Source: Kiritimatiellota bacterium (GTDB lineage: Bacteria; Verrucomicrobiota; Kiritimatiellia; RFP12; UBA1067). Taken from it: a stretch of DNA of 9,852 nt. The translations under genes and the position numbers were made by a program. The stretch is from contig WRML01000054.1 of the NCBI GenBank assembly GCA_009777165.1, positions 1 through 9,852 of the forward strand, in the 5' to 3' direction. This document shows positions 1-6,439 of the stretch, piece by piece. The notes under the pieces are model-generated. The model had not been told where the DNA came from. It did no database searches and saw only the letters and a list, made by a program, of their open reading frames with translations. Position 1 is the first letter of the stretch. Each line of letters starts with the position of its first letter.

Positions 1-1
1 T

Positions 2-1798
2 ATCGTGCTGCCCACGCAGTCGTTCACGCCGCGCAAGGACGAGGCGGTGCTTAATCGCCTGAAGCCCGAGGTACGCGGCAAGGTGCAGGTCTGCGATCTC
101 GCGCCGCTCGTCAGCGAGCCGTTCCCCGAGTACCCGAAATCGTTTAAGGGCAAGCCGCCGCCGCCGTTCCTCTACGCGGGGGGGGAACCGCAAACCCTCG
201 CGCGTTGGCCGAACGGGGGGGGATGGGCGTCGTTCACCAACGTACTGGACAAGGGGCTGGCGGAACCCCAGTCCGAGGACCCCGCCAAGCGCGTGAGGCG
301 GCCCGGCGTGTTCGTGTTCGACGACGGCCACGCCCGGACGTGGGACCTCGTCGAGGGCGTGTGGCTCAAAGGCTACTGGACGCACGACTGGAGCGACGAG
401 ACCATTCAGGTCGCAAGTTATGACGCGGAGACCAAGGCCGTCACGCTCGCCGCGCCGCACGGCTACGGCATCGGCGCCGGCACGTGGGGGGGCAAGGAGC
501 GCCGCTTCTACGCGCTCAACGTGCTGGAGGAGCTGGACGAGCCGGGCGAGTGGTACCTCGACCGCAAGGCCAAGCGGCTCTACTTCTACCCGGGCAAGGA
601 CGCGATACGCGGCGAGATTGTCCTCGCGACGCTCAACGCCCCGATGGTCATGATGAGCAACGTGAGCAACGTCACGTTCCGCGGCCTGCAGTTCGGCTAC
701 ACGCACGGGGCCGCCATCGCGGGGCGGAAGGTCGAGCGCGTCACAATCGAGGGATGCGCACTGCATAACACCGGGCAGGACGCCATCGGCCTCCAGGACG
801 CGACCCACTGCCGCGTCCAGTCGTGCGACATCCACAACATCGGCACCACGGGCGTGTTCATGTCCGGCGGCGACCGCAAGAACCTCGTCAAGTCCGGCAA
901 CGTGATTGAGAACAACCACGTCTGGAAGTTCGGTCAGTTCAGCCGCACGTATGCGGGCGCGTTCAACATCCAGGGCATCGGCACGACCGTCCGCCGCAAC
1001 CTCATGCACGACGGCCCCCACCTCGCCATCCTCTACGGCGGCAACGAGCAGACCATCGAGCTCAACGAAATCCACAGCGTCCTCCAGGAGACCGGCGACG
1101 CGGGCGCGTTCTACTGCGGGCGCGACTGGACCTCCCAAGGCAACGTCATCCGCCATAACTACTTCCACGACCTCGGCGGCGACGGGCAGGGGCAGTCGCG
1201 CCACATCATGGCCGTGTACCTCGACGACTGCGACAGCGGCGACACCCTCCACGGCAACATCTTCCAGCGCTGCGGCTACGCCATCTTCATCGGCGGCGGC
1301 CGCGACAACACCTTCACCTCGAATCTCATCATTGACAGCCTCGTGGGCATCCACCTCGACGCGCGCGGCATGAAGTGGAAACAGTGGAACACCCCCGGGG
1401 ACGGATGGAACCTCGAAGAGAAAGCCGAGGCGGTGAACTACAAGGCCCCCCCCTGGAGCACCGCCTACCCGCGCCTCGCCGCGACATTGGAGAACTCGCC
1501 GCAGGAACCCCTCGGCAATGCGTTCAGGGACAACCTCATCATTGACTCCCGGCTCAAACCGCTCGACTTCGACGGCGAGGTCCGCCAGCTCTTCCACAAG
1601 CTCGACAGCGCCAACAACCTTGCCGTTGACACGACTGGAACGAACAAGCTCGCGCAGATAGACTTCGACCCCCACGGCTTCGCCAATCTCATCGCGACAC
1701 CCGAGCATCCCATCGCCCTCGGCATCCCCGACCGCGACCGCGGCATCCTCGCGTTCAAGAAGAGCAAATGGTTCCAGCAGGCCATGCCCCCCCCCTGA
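2..1798 (+). CDS. Parallel beta-helix carbohydrate-active protein, GH141-like (5' partial, 3' frameshifted)
   Basis: The frame is open to the left edge, so the true start lies upstream; the first in-window candidate start is GTG at 5. Counting from that codon, residues 54-75 carry the FLYAGGEPQTLARWPN segment typical of bacterial right-handed beta-helix enzymes with an inserted beta-sandwich (about 100-215). Residues 217-455 are beta-helix rungs rich in N, G and I (for example NVTFRGLQF, NVIRHNYFHDL, NTFTSNLIIDS). The GDAGAFYCGRDW stretch (364-375) and YLDD (405-408) contribute acids (D365, D374, D407, D408) that could be catalytic. This resembles glycoside hydrolase family 141 and related uncharacterised helices, so a role in cleaving plant or algal polysaccharides is likely but the substrate is unknown. 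The N-terminal signal peptide, if any, is outside the window. The stop at 1796-1798 comes directly after a run of nine C and appears premature (see the tail entry). The fold is secure; the enzyme family is tentative. Confidence 0.85.
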   Translation: MVLPTQSFTPRKDEAVLNRLKPEVRGKVQVCDLAPLVSEPFPEYPKSFKGKPPPPFLYAGGEPQTLARWPNGGGWASFTNVLDKGLAEPQSEDPAKRVRRPGVFVFDDGHARTWDLVEGVWLKGYWTHDWSDETIQVASYDAETKAVTLAAPHGYGIGAGTWGGKERRFYALNVLEELDEPGEWYLDRKAKRLYFYPGKDAIRGEIVLATLNAPMVMMSNVSNVTFRGLQFGYTHGAAIAGRKVERVTIEGCALHNTGQDAIGLQDATHCRVQSCDIHNIGTTGVFMSGGDRKNLVKSGNVIENNHVWKFGQFSRTYAGAFNIQGIGTTVRRNLMHDGPHLAILYGGNEQTIELNEIHSVLQETGDAGAFYCGRDWTSQGNVIRHNYFHDLGGDGQGQSRHIMAVYLDDCDSGDTLHGNIFQRCGYAIFIGGGRDNTFTSNLIIDSLVGIHLDARGMKWKQWNTPGDGWNLEEKAEAVNYKAPPWSTAYPRLAATLENSPQEPLGNAFRDNLIIDSRLKPLDFDGEVRQLFHKLDSANNLAVDTTGTNKLAQIDFDPHGFANLIATPEHPIALGIPDRDRGILAFKKSKWFQQAMPPP

Positions 1799-1851
1799 AC
1801 GACATCCCCGTCGAGAACATCGGGATCTACAAGGACGTATTCAGAAAGTAA
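1795..1851 (+). pseudogene. Out-of-frame C-terminal tail of the beta-helix gene
   Basis: Directly after the C run at 1787-1795, the +1 frame reads LNDIPVENIGIYKDVFRK and ends at TAA 1849-1851. This resembles the usual C-terminus of this protein family, in which a motif of the type IPxExIGxYxD closes the chain, whereas the annotated frame ends in PPP and stops. A run of 10 or 7 C would join the two frames. The cause may be a homopolymer sequencing or assembly error, or real slippage that varies the C-terminus. The sequence shows the break and the coding tail; the cause is inference. Confidence 0.75.
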
Positions 1852-1897
1852 TAACGGCTTCCGGCCAGTGCTTCTGTTTTCCTGACGCTATGGTGCC

Positions 1898-1909
1898 GTC
1901 ACATGTGAC
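1898..1909. promoter_or_regulatory. 12-bp perfect palindrome, possible operator
   Basis: GTCACATGTGAC is its own reverse complement and lies in the 191-bp gap between the beta-helix gene and the HAD gene. Outer arms TGGTG (1891-1895) and CACCA (1918-1922) add imperfect symmetry. It could bind a dimeric regulator. It is not a CRP-type site, because the TGTGA half-sites are everted with no spacer. Function is unknown. Confidence 0.3.
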
Positions 1910-1960
1910 AAGCATGCCACCAACGGCGGCGTGTTCAGACTGCTAAGGTAGACGTGATAG

Positions 1961-1994
1961 ATTGCTTAGGTGAATTGCTTAGGTGAATTGCTTA
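1961..1994. repeat. 13-bp tandem repeat, about 2.6 copies
   Basis: The unit ATTGCTTAGGTGA occurs at 1961-1973 and 1974-1986 with a partial third copy ATTGCTTA at 1987-1994, all identical. A related TGCTAAGGT precedes it at 1941-1949. It lies about 50 bp upstream of the HAD start, in a place where a regulator could bind, but no function can be read from it. Confidence 0.8.
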
Positions 1995-2026
1995 TCCGTT
2001 CCTTGTTCCCTTTTTCAACGGTTTCT

Positions 2027-2034
2027 GCTAAACT
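2027..2034 (+). promoter_or_regulatory. Possible -10 element for the HAD gene
   Basis: TAAACT at 2029-2034 follows shortly after a TG dinucleotide and is a plausible -10 hexamer. Initiation would fall at about 2041-2043, almost on the ATG. The nearest -35-like TTGTTC (2003-2008) is 20 bp away, which is too far for a standard promoter. No Shine-Dalgarno sequence precedes the HAD ATG, so a leaderless or nearly leaderless transcript is possible. The evidence is weak. Confidence 0.2.
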
Positions 2035-2042
2035 GTTGCCGC

Positions 2043-2729
2043 ATGAAAGCATTCATCTTTGATATGGACGGTGTGTTGTGCGCGAATTCGGATTTCCATG
2101 TGGAGGCATGGGTCGTGTACGCGCGGCAGTTCGGCAAGGCGTTGGTCGCGGATGATGTGCGCTCGCGCCTGGGATGGAACAACCGCGACTACATGAGGTT
2201 CATCCTCGAACGCGAGCCGACGGATGAGGAGGTGCGCCACTCGATTGACGGCAAGGAGGCGGTCTATCGCGAACTTTACGCGCCGCACCTCGCGCACCCG
2301 GCCGGGCTTGTCGCCGTGCTGGACGCCACCGCGCGTGATGGCATCCTGTGCGGTGTCGCCACGTCCGCACCGGACGAGAACATCCGCTTCACGCTCGACG
2401 GCCTGGGCATCCGCCATTACTTCAGGGCAATCGTGGATGCCACGCAGGTCAAGCAGAGCAAGCCCGATCCCGCGATTTACCTTAAAGCTGCGGAACGTCT
2501 CGGCGTGTCGCCCGCGCAGTGCATCGTGTTCGAGGATGCGATCGCGGGCATACAGTCCGGCAATGCCGCCGGGATGCCCGTGATCGCGATCACGTCGTCC
2601 TATCCGGCGGAAATCCTCGCCCCGCACAACCCCGCCGCGATCATCGAGTCGTTCACCGACCTCGCGGGTCCCTGCCCCGCAACCGACCTCATCACGCGCG
2701 TCTGCGGAAAGGCGCTGGACATTTTTTAA
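2043..2729 (+). CDS. HAD-superfamily hydrolase, beta-phosphoglucomutase-like
   Basis: The product has 228 residues, a normal length for the beta-phosphoglucomutase/phosphatase-like branch of HAD hydrolases, which act in the cytoplasm on phosphorylated sugars. Motif I is FDMDGV at 6-11, with nucleophile D7 and acid/base D9. An alpha-helical cap (about 15-85) follows. Motif II is in GVATSAP (T107/S108), motif III is K140 in SKPDP, and motif IV is FEDA (E164, D165), with the downstream AGIQSGNAAGM typical of this subfamily. The frame also extends upstream to an ATG at 1983, but the ATG at 2043 puts the catalytic motif at the expected N-terminal position. No Shine-Dalgarno sequence is visible. 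It could be a sugar-phosphate mutase or a phosphatase; the exact substrate cannot be told. The next gene starts 70 bp downstream, across a short repeat. Confidence 0.9.
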   Translation: MKAFIFDMDGVLCANSDFHVEAWVVYARQFGKALVADDVRSRLGWNNRDYMRFILEREPTDEEVRHSIDGKEAVYRELYAPHLAHPAGLVAVLDATARDGILCGVATSAPDENIRFTLDGLGIRHYFRAIVDATQVKQSKPDPAIYLKAAERLGVSPAQCIVFEDAIAGIQSGNAAGMPVIAITSSYPAEILAPHNPAAIIESFTDLAGPCPATDLITRVCGKALDIF

Positions 2730-2742
2730 CCGTTTTTTTTCT

Positions 2743-2766
2743 CGCAGAGACGCAGAGATGCAGAGC
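2743..2766. repeat. 8-bp-period intergenic repeat (CGCAGAGA)
   Basis: Three consecutive units CGCAGAGA, CGCAGAGA and TGCAGAGC lie between the HAD gene and thpR, directly after a T-rich run (2732-2740). Similar CTCGCAGAGACGCAGAG stretches occur between genes in many environmental bacteria (general knowledge, not searched here). Their role is not established. No stable hairpin supports calling the T run a terminator. Confidence 0.75.
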
Positions 2767-2799
2767 ATTTTAGGAATAAAAAAAGGGAGGGGCTGACGG

Positions 2800-3363
2800 A
2801 TGCGCGTATTTATCGCCATAACGCTTCCGCAAGAGACAAAGGCCGCGCTCGGCGCGGCGATGACGCGGCTTGCCCCGGTAGCGGTGGATGTCACGTGGTG
2901 CAACGTGGGCCAGCTTCACCTCACGCTCGCGTTCCTGGGCGAGATTGCGCCGTCGCTCCTGCCGCACCTGTCCACGGCCATGACGCGCGTCTGCGAGGCG
3001 TTGCCCGCTGTGCCGTGCCATGCCAGCGGCCTCGGCTTTTTCGGCAACCGCCGCAACCCCAAGACCATCTGGGCGGGGGTCAGCCTGTCGCCCGAGATGG
3101 AGGCGCTCCACCGCGAACTATGGAAGGAGCTGAAGCGTTTCGGCTTCAGCTCCGACGAGGATATTTTTCGTCCGCACGTCACGCTCGGGCGTTGCAAGGA
3201 ACGCGCGCGGAACCAGGCGTTGACGCGGGCGATGGATGCCGATACGGAAACCCATTTCGGAAAGTGGATGGCGACGGACATCACGCTTTACGAGAGCCGC
3301 CTTTCGTCAAAAGGCGCAGCCTACTCAGCACTAAACAAGTTCCGTCTCGGAGGAAGACCATGA
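2800..3363 (+). CDS. thpR: RNA 2',3'-cyclic phosphodiesterase (ThpR/LigT, 2H family)
   Basis: This 187-residue protein is of standard length for ThpR, a cytoplasmic 2H-phosphoesterase that opens 2',3'-cyclic phosphates on RNA and can ligate tRNA halves in vitro. The start MRVFIAITLP is typical. The two signature HxTx motifs are present: H40-L-T42 in QLHLTLAFLGE and H126-V-T128 in RPHVTLGR, with FFGNRRNPKTIWAGV (80-94) between them as in the family. A strong Shine-Dalgarno run, GGGAGGGG at 2785-2792, sits seven bases before the ATG. The stop codon overlaps the start of the DUF1080 gene (ATGA at 3360-3363), so the two are probably co-transcribed and translationally coupled although their roles look unrelated. 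Identification is firm; the cellular substrate of this family is not well defined. Confidence 0.95.
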   Translation: MRVFIAITLPQETKAALGAAMTRLAPVAVDVTWCNVGQLHLTLAFLGEIAPSLLPHLSTAMTRVCEALPAVPCHASGLGFFGNRRNPKTIWAGVSLSPEMEALHRELWKELKRFGFSSDEDIFRPHVTLGRCKERARNQALTRAMDADTETHFGKWMATDITLYESRLSSKGAAYSALNKFRLGGRP

Positions 3364-4376
3364 AGAAACTGCTCATCATCTGCACAGGGACCCTACTCGC
3401 AACCGCGTGTCTGGCAAAATCGCCGTTCGACGGTGTCTGGTACATCACCACCCCCGACAACGGCGCTGCGTGGCTCACGGTTGACACGGAGGCCACGCCG
3501 CCGAAAGTCGAGATGCTCTGGGAAGTCGGCGGGGTCGAAGCGGCGAAGGATGTGAAGCTCGATATCAACAGGCTGGGCTTCGACTACCCATGGGACCACT
3601 GGTACATGACCGCCATAGGTATGCGCCGCGACAACCTCGGCAAACTTAGAGTCATTCTCAATGCGACCCCAAAAGACACCGTTAGCTGTTCGCTTATCCG
3701 CATCGGGAAGAATGGATCTTCGATTGGAACGGAATCACGACTCGCCATCACCCGCGCCGCGCCCATGCCGCCCGCGCCGGATGTTGGCGCGTTGAAATTC
3801 GGCGACCCCATCGAGCTGTTCGACGGCAAGACGCTGGACGGCTGGCGGCTCACCAACCCCAAGGACGTCTCGGGGTGGAGCGTCAAGGACGGCATCCTCA
3901 CCAACGACCCGAAGCTGGAGCCGAAGGTGGACGGCGGCCCCATCCCCCCCCAGTTCGGCAACCTGCGCACCGACCGCGAGTTCGAGGACTTTCGCCTCAC
4001 GCTGGAGGTGCGCCTGCCCAAGAACGGCAACAGCGGCGTTTACCTGCGCGGGCGCTACGAGGTACAGACGACGGACTCGCACGGGCGCCCCGTCTCCAAG
4101 GGCGGCACGATGGGGGCCATCTACGACCGCATCGCCCCGACCGCGAACGCCGCGAAACCTGCGGGGGAATGGAATACCTACGACGTTACCCTCGCCGACC
4201 GCCACGTCACCGTCATCATCAACGGGCAGAAGGTCATTGACAACCAGCCCGTCGAGGGATGCACCGGCGGCGCGTTGGACGCGGACGACACCAAGCCCGG
4301 CCCCATCTATTTTCAGGGCGACCACACCAGCGTGGAATACCGCAACATCAAGCTCTATCCGCGGATTCGGGATTGA
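3360..4376 (+). CDS. Secreted DUF1080 protein (3-keto-disaccharide hydrolase type)
   Basis: The product has 338 residues. The N-terminus MKKLLIICTGTLLATACLA is an export signal. Cleavage after A19 is likely; the cysteine at 17 lacks the usual leucine three places earlier, so a lipoprotein is less likely. Residues 20-135 form a small domain starting FDGVWYITTPDNGAAWLTV, of a kind often placed before DUF1080. Residues 150-336 are the DUF1080 jelly-roll: IELFDGKTLDGW, SGWSVKDGIL, RLPKNGNSGVYLRGRYEVQ, AIYDRIAP, AGEWNTYDVTLADRHVTVIINGQKV, GPIYFQGDHTSVEYRNIKLYP. Characterised relatives hydrolyse 3-keto-glycosides made by oxidoreductases, which fits the Gfo/Idh/MocA gene about 2 kb downstream. GGAGG at 3349-3353 lies six bases before the ATG, inside thpR, and the start overlaps the thpR stop. 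A C8 run at 3944-3951 stays in frame. Domain assignment is secure; substrate unknown. Confidence 0.92.
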   Translation: MKKLLIICTGTLLATACLAKSPFDGVWYITTPDNGAAWLTVDTEATPPKVEMLWEVGGVEAAKDVKLDINRLGFDYPWDHWYMTAIGMRRDNLGKLRVILNATPKDTVSCSLIRIGKNGSSIGTESRLAITRAAPMPPAPDVGALKFGDPIELFDGKTLDGWRLTNPKDVSGWSVKDGILTNDPKLEPKVDGGPIPPQFGNLRTDREFEDFRLTLEVRLPKNGNSGVYLRGRYEVQTTDSHGRPVSKGGTMGAIYDRIAPTANAAKPAGEWNTYDVTLADRHVTVIINGQKVIDNQPVEGCTGGALDADDTKPGPIYFQGDHTSVEYRNIKLYPRIRD

Positions 4377-4401
4377 CATCCGAACGGAAGTAGCGTATAT
4401 C
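4373..4401 (+). promoter_or_regulatory. Near-consensus sigma-70 promoter for the exbB operon
   Basis: A perfect -35 hexamer TTGACA (4373-4378) is followed by a 17-bp spacer and a -10 hexamer TATATC (4396-4401, four of six consensus bases). Transcription would start near 4408, giving a leader of about 25 nt that carries GGAGG at 4423-4427. The -35 box overlaps the stop codon of the DUF1080 gene (TGA 4374-4376). Placement and spacing fit the start of the three-gene operon well; activity is inferred. Confidence 0.65.
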
Positions 4402-4432
4402 TATATGCTATTTCTAGTACATGGAGGGTTTC

Positions 4433-5185
4433 ATGGGAGGATTCGGATTTTTGGTGTCAGCAGGGCTTCCGGTAGCATCGCTGATTAATGCGTTCGCAAT
4501 ATCAAACGGGATGGGTAAAGTCATTGTCCTGATACAAATCGCCAGCTCAATCATCGCGGCGGCCATCATCATTGGGAAGAACAAGGAGTTGGCCAGCATC
4601 GCCAACAGTAACCGACGCTTTGTCGGGGAGTTTGTCGCGGGCGGCGACGTGTTAGGCCTCTATCTCGCGCGAAAGAAAATGACGATGATCTCGCTGGCGT
4701 TGATTTATGAGCGGACGTGCGAACGCCTCGTGAAGTTCCTCGCGCCCGACACGCGCCGCGCGGTGGTCGGCCGCCAGCAGGGAGGCCAGGAGCATGCCGC
4801 GCTCGCGGCGAGCGAGATCGAACTCGTGCGCAGCACTTGCGAACATATCGTAATGGAGGAAGAAATCCGTGTGGAACAGGGCATGGGGTTGCTCGCGACC
4901 GTCGTGACCGCGTCGCCTATGCTGGGGTTGCTTGGCACGGTGTGGGGCGTGCTGGACGCATTCGCCAACATGGGCGCGCAGAACACCGTGTTTCTCTCCG
5001 CCATCGCACCGTCCATCTCCGCCGCGTTGCTGACCACCGTCGTCGGTCTGCTGGTCGCAATCCCCAGTGCCATCTTTTACAACAATCTCGCCGGGAAAAT
5101 CCGCCAGATCAACAACGACATGGAGGGTTTCGCCGACGAAGTCATGGGGCGCATCACCTGCGAGTTCAAGGGGGGAGGGGACTGA
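4433..5185 (+). CDS. exbB: MotA/TolQ/ExbB proton channel protein
   Basis: This is the inner-membrane stator that uses proton flow to energise a TonB- or TolA-type arm. From the ATG at 4433 it has 250 residues. This start has GGAGG five bases upstream; the ATG at 4421 adds four residues and has no Shine-Dalgarno sequence. Three hydrophobic segments fit the family topology: about 27-48, 150-175 and 190-215, with a long cytoplasmic loop between the first two. The core motif ASPMLGLLGTVWGVLDAF (160-177) and APSISAALLTTVVGLLVAIPSAIFYN (192-217) match ExbB and TolQ equally. Polar residues T169 and T202 are 33 apart, the spacing of the key threonines of E. coli ExbB. The stop overlaps the next start (TGATG at 5183-5187), indicating tight coupling. 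ExbB versus TolQ cannot be settled from the sequence alone. Confidence 0.93.
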   Translation: MGGFGFLVSAGLPVASLINAFAISNGMGKVIVLIQIASSIIAAAIIIGKNKELASIANSNRRFVGEFVAGGDVLGLYLARKKMTMISLALIYERTCERLVKFLAPDTRRAVVGRQQGGQEHAALAASEIELVRSTCEHIVMEEEIRVEQGMGLLATVVTASPMLGLLGTVWGVLDAFANMGAQNTVFLSAIAPSISAALLTTVVGLLVAIPSAIFYNNLAGKIRQINNDMEGFADEVMGRITCEFKGGGD

Positions 5186-5598
5186 TGGCACTGCGCAGGT
5201 TGAGCCGCAAGAAGGAAACGAAAACGTTCAGCAACATTGACATGACGTCACTGATTGACCTGACGTTTCTGCTGCTCATCACGTTCATCATCACCATGCC
5301 CGCGCTGGAGCAGGGCATCTCCGTGCGTCTGCCACAGGCTCAGTCTGACACGCTGACGAACGACAAGAAGCCGAGCACCATTTCGCTGGATGTGGAAGGG
5401 AAAGCGTTCCTGGACAACAAGCCGATCTCACTGGAGGATCTGGAGCGGACGCTCGGGATCCTCGCCGCCGAAAACCCCGACACCGCCGTGCTGATCCGCG
5501 GCGACGAGCGGCTCGACTACGGCAGAATCATGGAGGTCGTGAAAATCCTCTACAAGGTCAAGATTACGAAAATGGCACTGATCACGCAAGCGGAGTAA
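5185..5598 (+). CDS. exbD: Biopolymer transport protein ExbD/TolR
   Basis: The product has 137 residues, the usual size for ExbD/TolR, the proton-channel partner of ExbB/TolQ. A short basic cytoplasmic N-terminus (RRLSRKKETK) precedes one membrane segment (about 23-43) and a periplasmic domain to the end. The essential channel aspartate is D25 in IDMTSLIDLTFLLLITF, the same position as in E. coli ExbD. The periplasmic part keeps the family pattern: VRLPQAQSD, a small hydrophobic-strand region (TISLDVEGKAFLDNKPI), and VLIRGDERLDYGRIMEVVKILYKVKITKMALIT. The ATG overlaps the exbB stop, and GGGGGGAGGGG just upstream supplies the ribosome binding site. The downstream TonB-like gene follows after four bases. 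Confidence 0.94.
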   Translation: MALRRLSRKKETKTFSNIDMTSLIDLTFLLLITFIITMPALEQGISVRLPQAQSDTLTNDKKPSTISLDVEGKAFLDNKPISLEDLERTLGILAAENPDTAVLIRGDERLDYGRIMEVVKILYKVKITKMALITQAE

Positions 5599-5602
5599 AC
5601 AC

Positions 5603-6346
5603 TTGATACACAGAAACCCGATAAACAGTTACTCATTGAGATGGTCATGCGGGCTGCACGGCCTGCTGCTGATGGGTGCGGTGATGATCCCGCTCCTGCC
5701 GCACTTCCGTCCGCGCGAGATACCCGTGATGACGGAGTTTACCGTCGTGCTGGTGGAGAACCTTGTGGAGTCCGAGCCTGTCCAGCCCGCATCGGTGCAA
5801 CAAGAACCAGTGCCCCTGCCCATGCCGGATGACCCCCTCCCCTTGCCCCCGCCCCAAGAGGCGGTCGTCATCGAAAAACAAAAGCCGAAAGAGCCAGAAA
5901 AAAAACCTGAGCCGAAACCTTTCGAGAAAGGGAAACGTGTGACGCTCCCGCCCAAAGAGGACTTCACCAAACTGAAACCCGTCACGGAGAAAAAATTGTC
6001 CCAGGCGGAAATCAAAAAACTTTTGGAAGACGGCGCAAAACCCGGCATGAAAAATCAGGTGCCGCCAGACGAGGTCTCCCGTTGCTTGTCCATGATCAGC
6101 CAGGCGTTGCGGGGCGCGTGGGTTCAGCCCAGGGTATCAGACGCGGGCACCCGCCCCTCGGTGCTCACCATCCGCCTCGATTCCACCGGACGCATTGTCG
6201 AGTACCGCATCCGCCAGTCCTCGGGTAGCACCTACTTTGACCAGACCGTCCTCAAGGCCGCTGCCACCTGTCCCCCCATCCATGGGCTTTCGGCCGGTTT
6301 CCTCAAGCAATATGACACCATCCCCGTCGAGTTCGTACTTCAGTAA
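5603..6346 (+). CDS. TonB/TolA family energy transducer
   Basis: The product has 247 residues with TonB architecture: a cytoplasmic stub, one N-terminal membrane anchor (about 15-35), a proline-rich periplasmic spacer (about 58-107, with PVPLPMPDDPLPLPPP and then KPKEPEKKPEPKP), a charged linker, and a C-terminal domain (about 153-247). That domain has the TonB/TolA pattern SVLTIRLDSTGRIVEYRIRQSSGSTYFDQTVLKAA and ends VEFVLQ. Cysteines 161 and 223 could form a disulfide in the periplasm. The start is TTG at 5603, chosen because GGAG at 5592-5595 lies seven bases upstream and it puts the anchor at the right place. It would transmit ExbB/ExbD energy to outer-membrane receptors (TonB role) or to envelope maintenance (TolA role). 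No TolB or Pal gene follows, so TonB is slightly favoured. Confidence 0.88.
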   Translation: MIHRNPINSYSLRWSCGLHGLLLMGAVMIPLLPHFRPREIPVMTEFTVVLVENLVESEPVQPASVQQEPVPLPMPDDPLPLPPPQEAVVIEKQKPKEPEKKPEPKPFEKGKRVTLPPKEDFTKLKPVTEKKLSQAEIKKLLEDGAKPGMKNQVPPDEVSRCLSMISQALRGAWVQPRVSDAGTRPSVLTIRLDSTGRIVEYRIRQSSGSTYFDQTVLKAAATCPPIHGLSAGFLKQYDTIPVEFVLQ

Positions 6347-6405
6347 TACGGGAGGGAAGGGGAAAATCAAGGTAAAAAAAAAACTATCGGCTGTCGGCGG
6401 TCATG

Positions 6406-6414
6406 TGGTATGTT
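6406..6414 (+). promoter_or_regulatory. Possible extended -10 promoter for the oxidoreductase gene
   Basis: TATGTT at 6409-6414 is preceded by TG with one intervening base, the layout of an extended -10 promoter. No -35 hexamer is visible 17 bp upstream, where the region is GC-rich after an A10 run (6374-6383). It lies in the 93-bp gap between the TonB-like gene and the oxidoreductase, so it may give that gene its own transcript. The evidence is weak. Confidence 0.25.
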
Positions 6415-6439
6415 ATTGGTCTCTAAGGAGGAAACGGTT

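Noticed and set aside
1898..1909. CRP/FNR-type binding site
   Set aside because: The palindrome has TCACA and TGTGA half-sites in everted order with no spacer, unlike the CRP layout TGTGA-N6-TCACA.
1983..2042. Upstream ATG extending the HAD protein by 20 residues
   Set aside because: It would begin in the tandem repeat region and displace the catalytic motif from the N-terminus; the added residues have no family similarity.
2722..2740. Rho-independent terminator after the HAD gene
   Set aside because: There are T runs but no stable GC-rich hairpin directly before them.
2028..2903. 291-codon reverse-strand frame
   Set aside because: It is antisense to the HAD gene and the start of thpR, whose catalytic motifs are on the + strand; its product has no recognisable motif and is arginine-rich, as expected of a GC-rich shadow frame.
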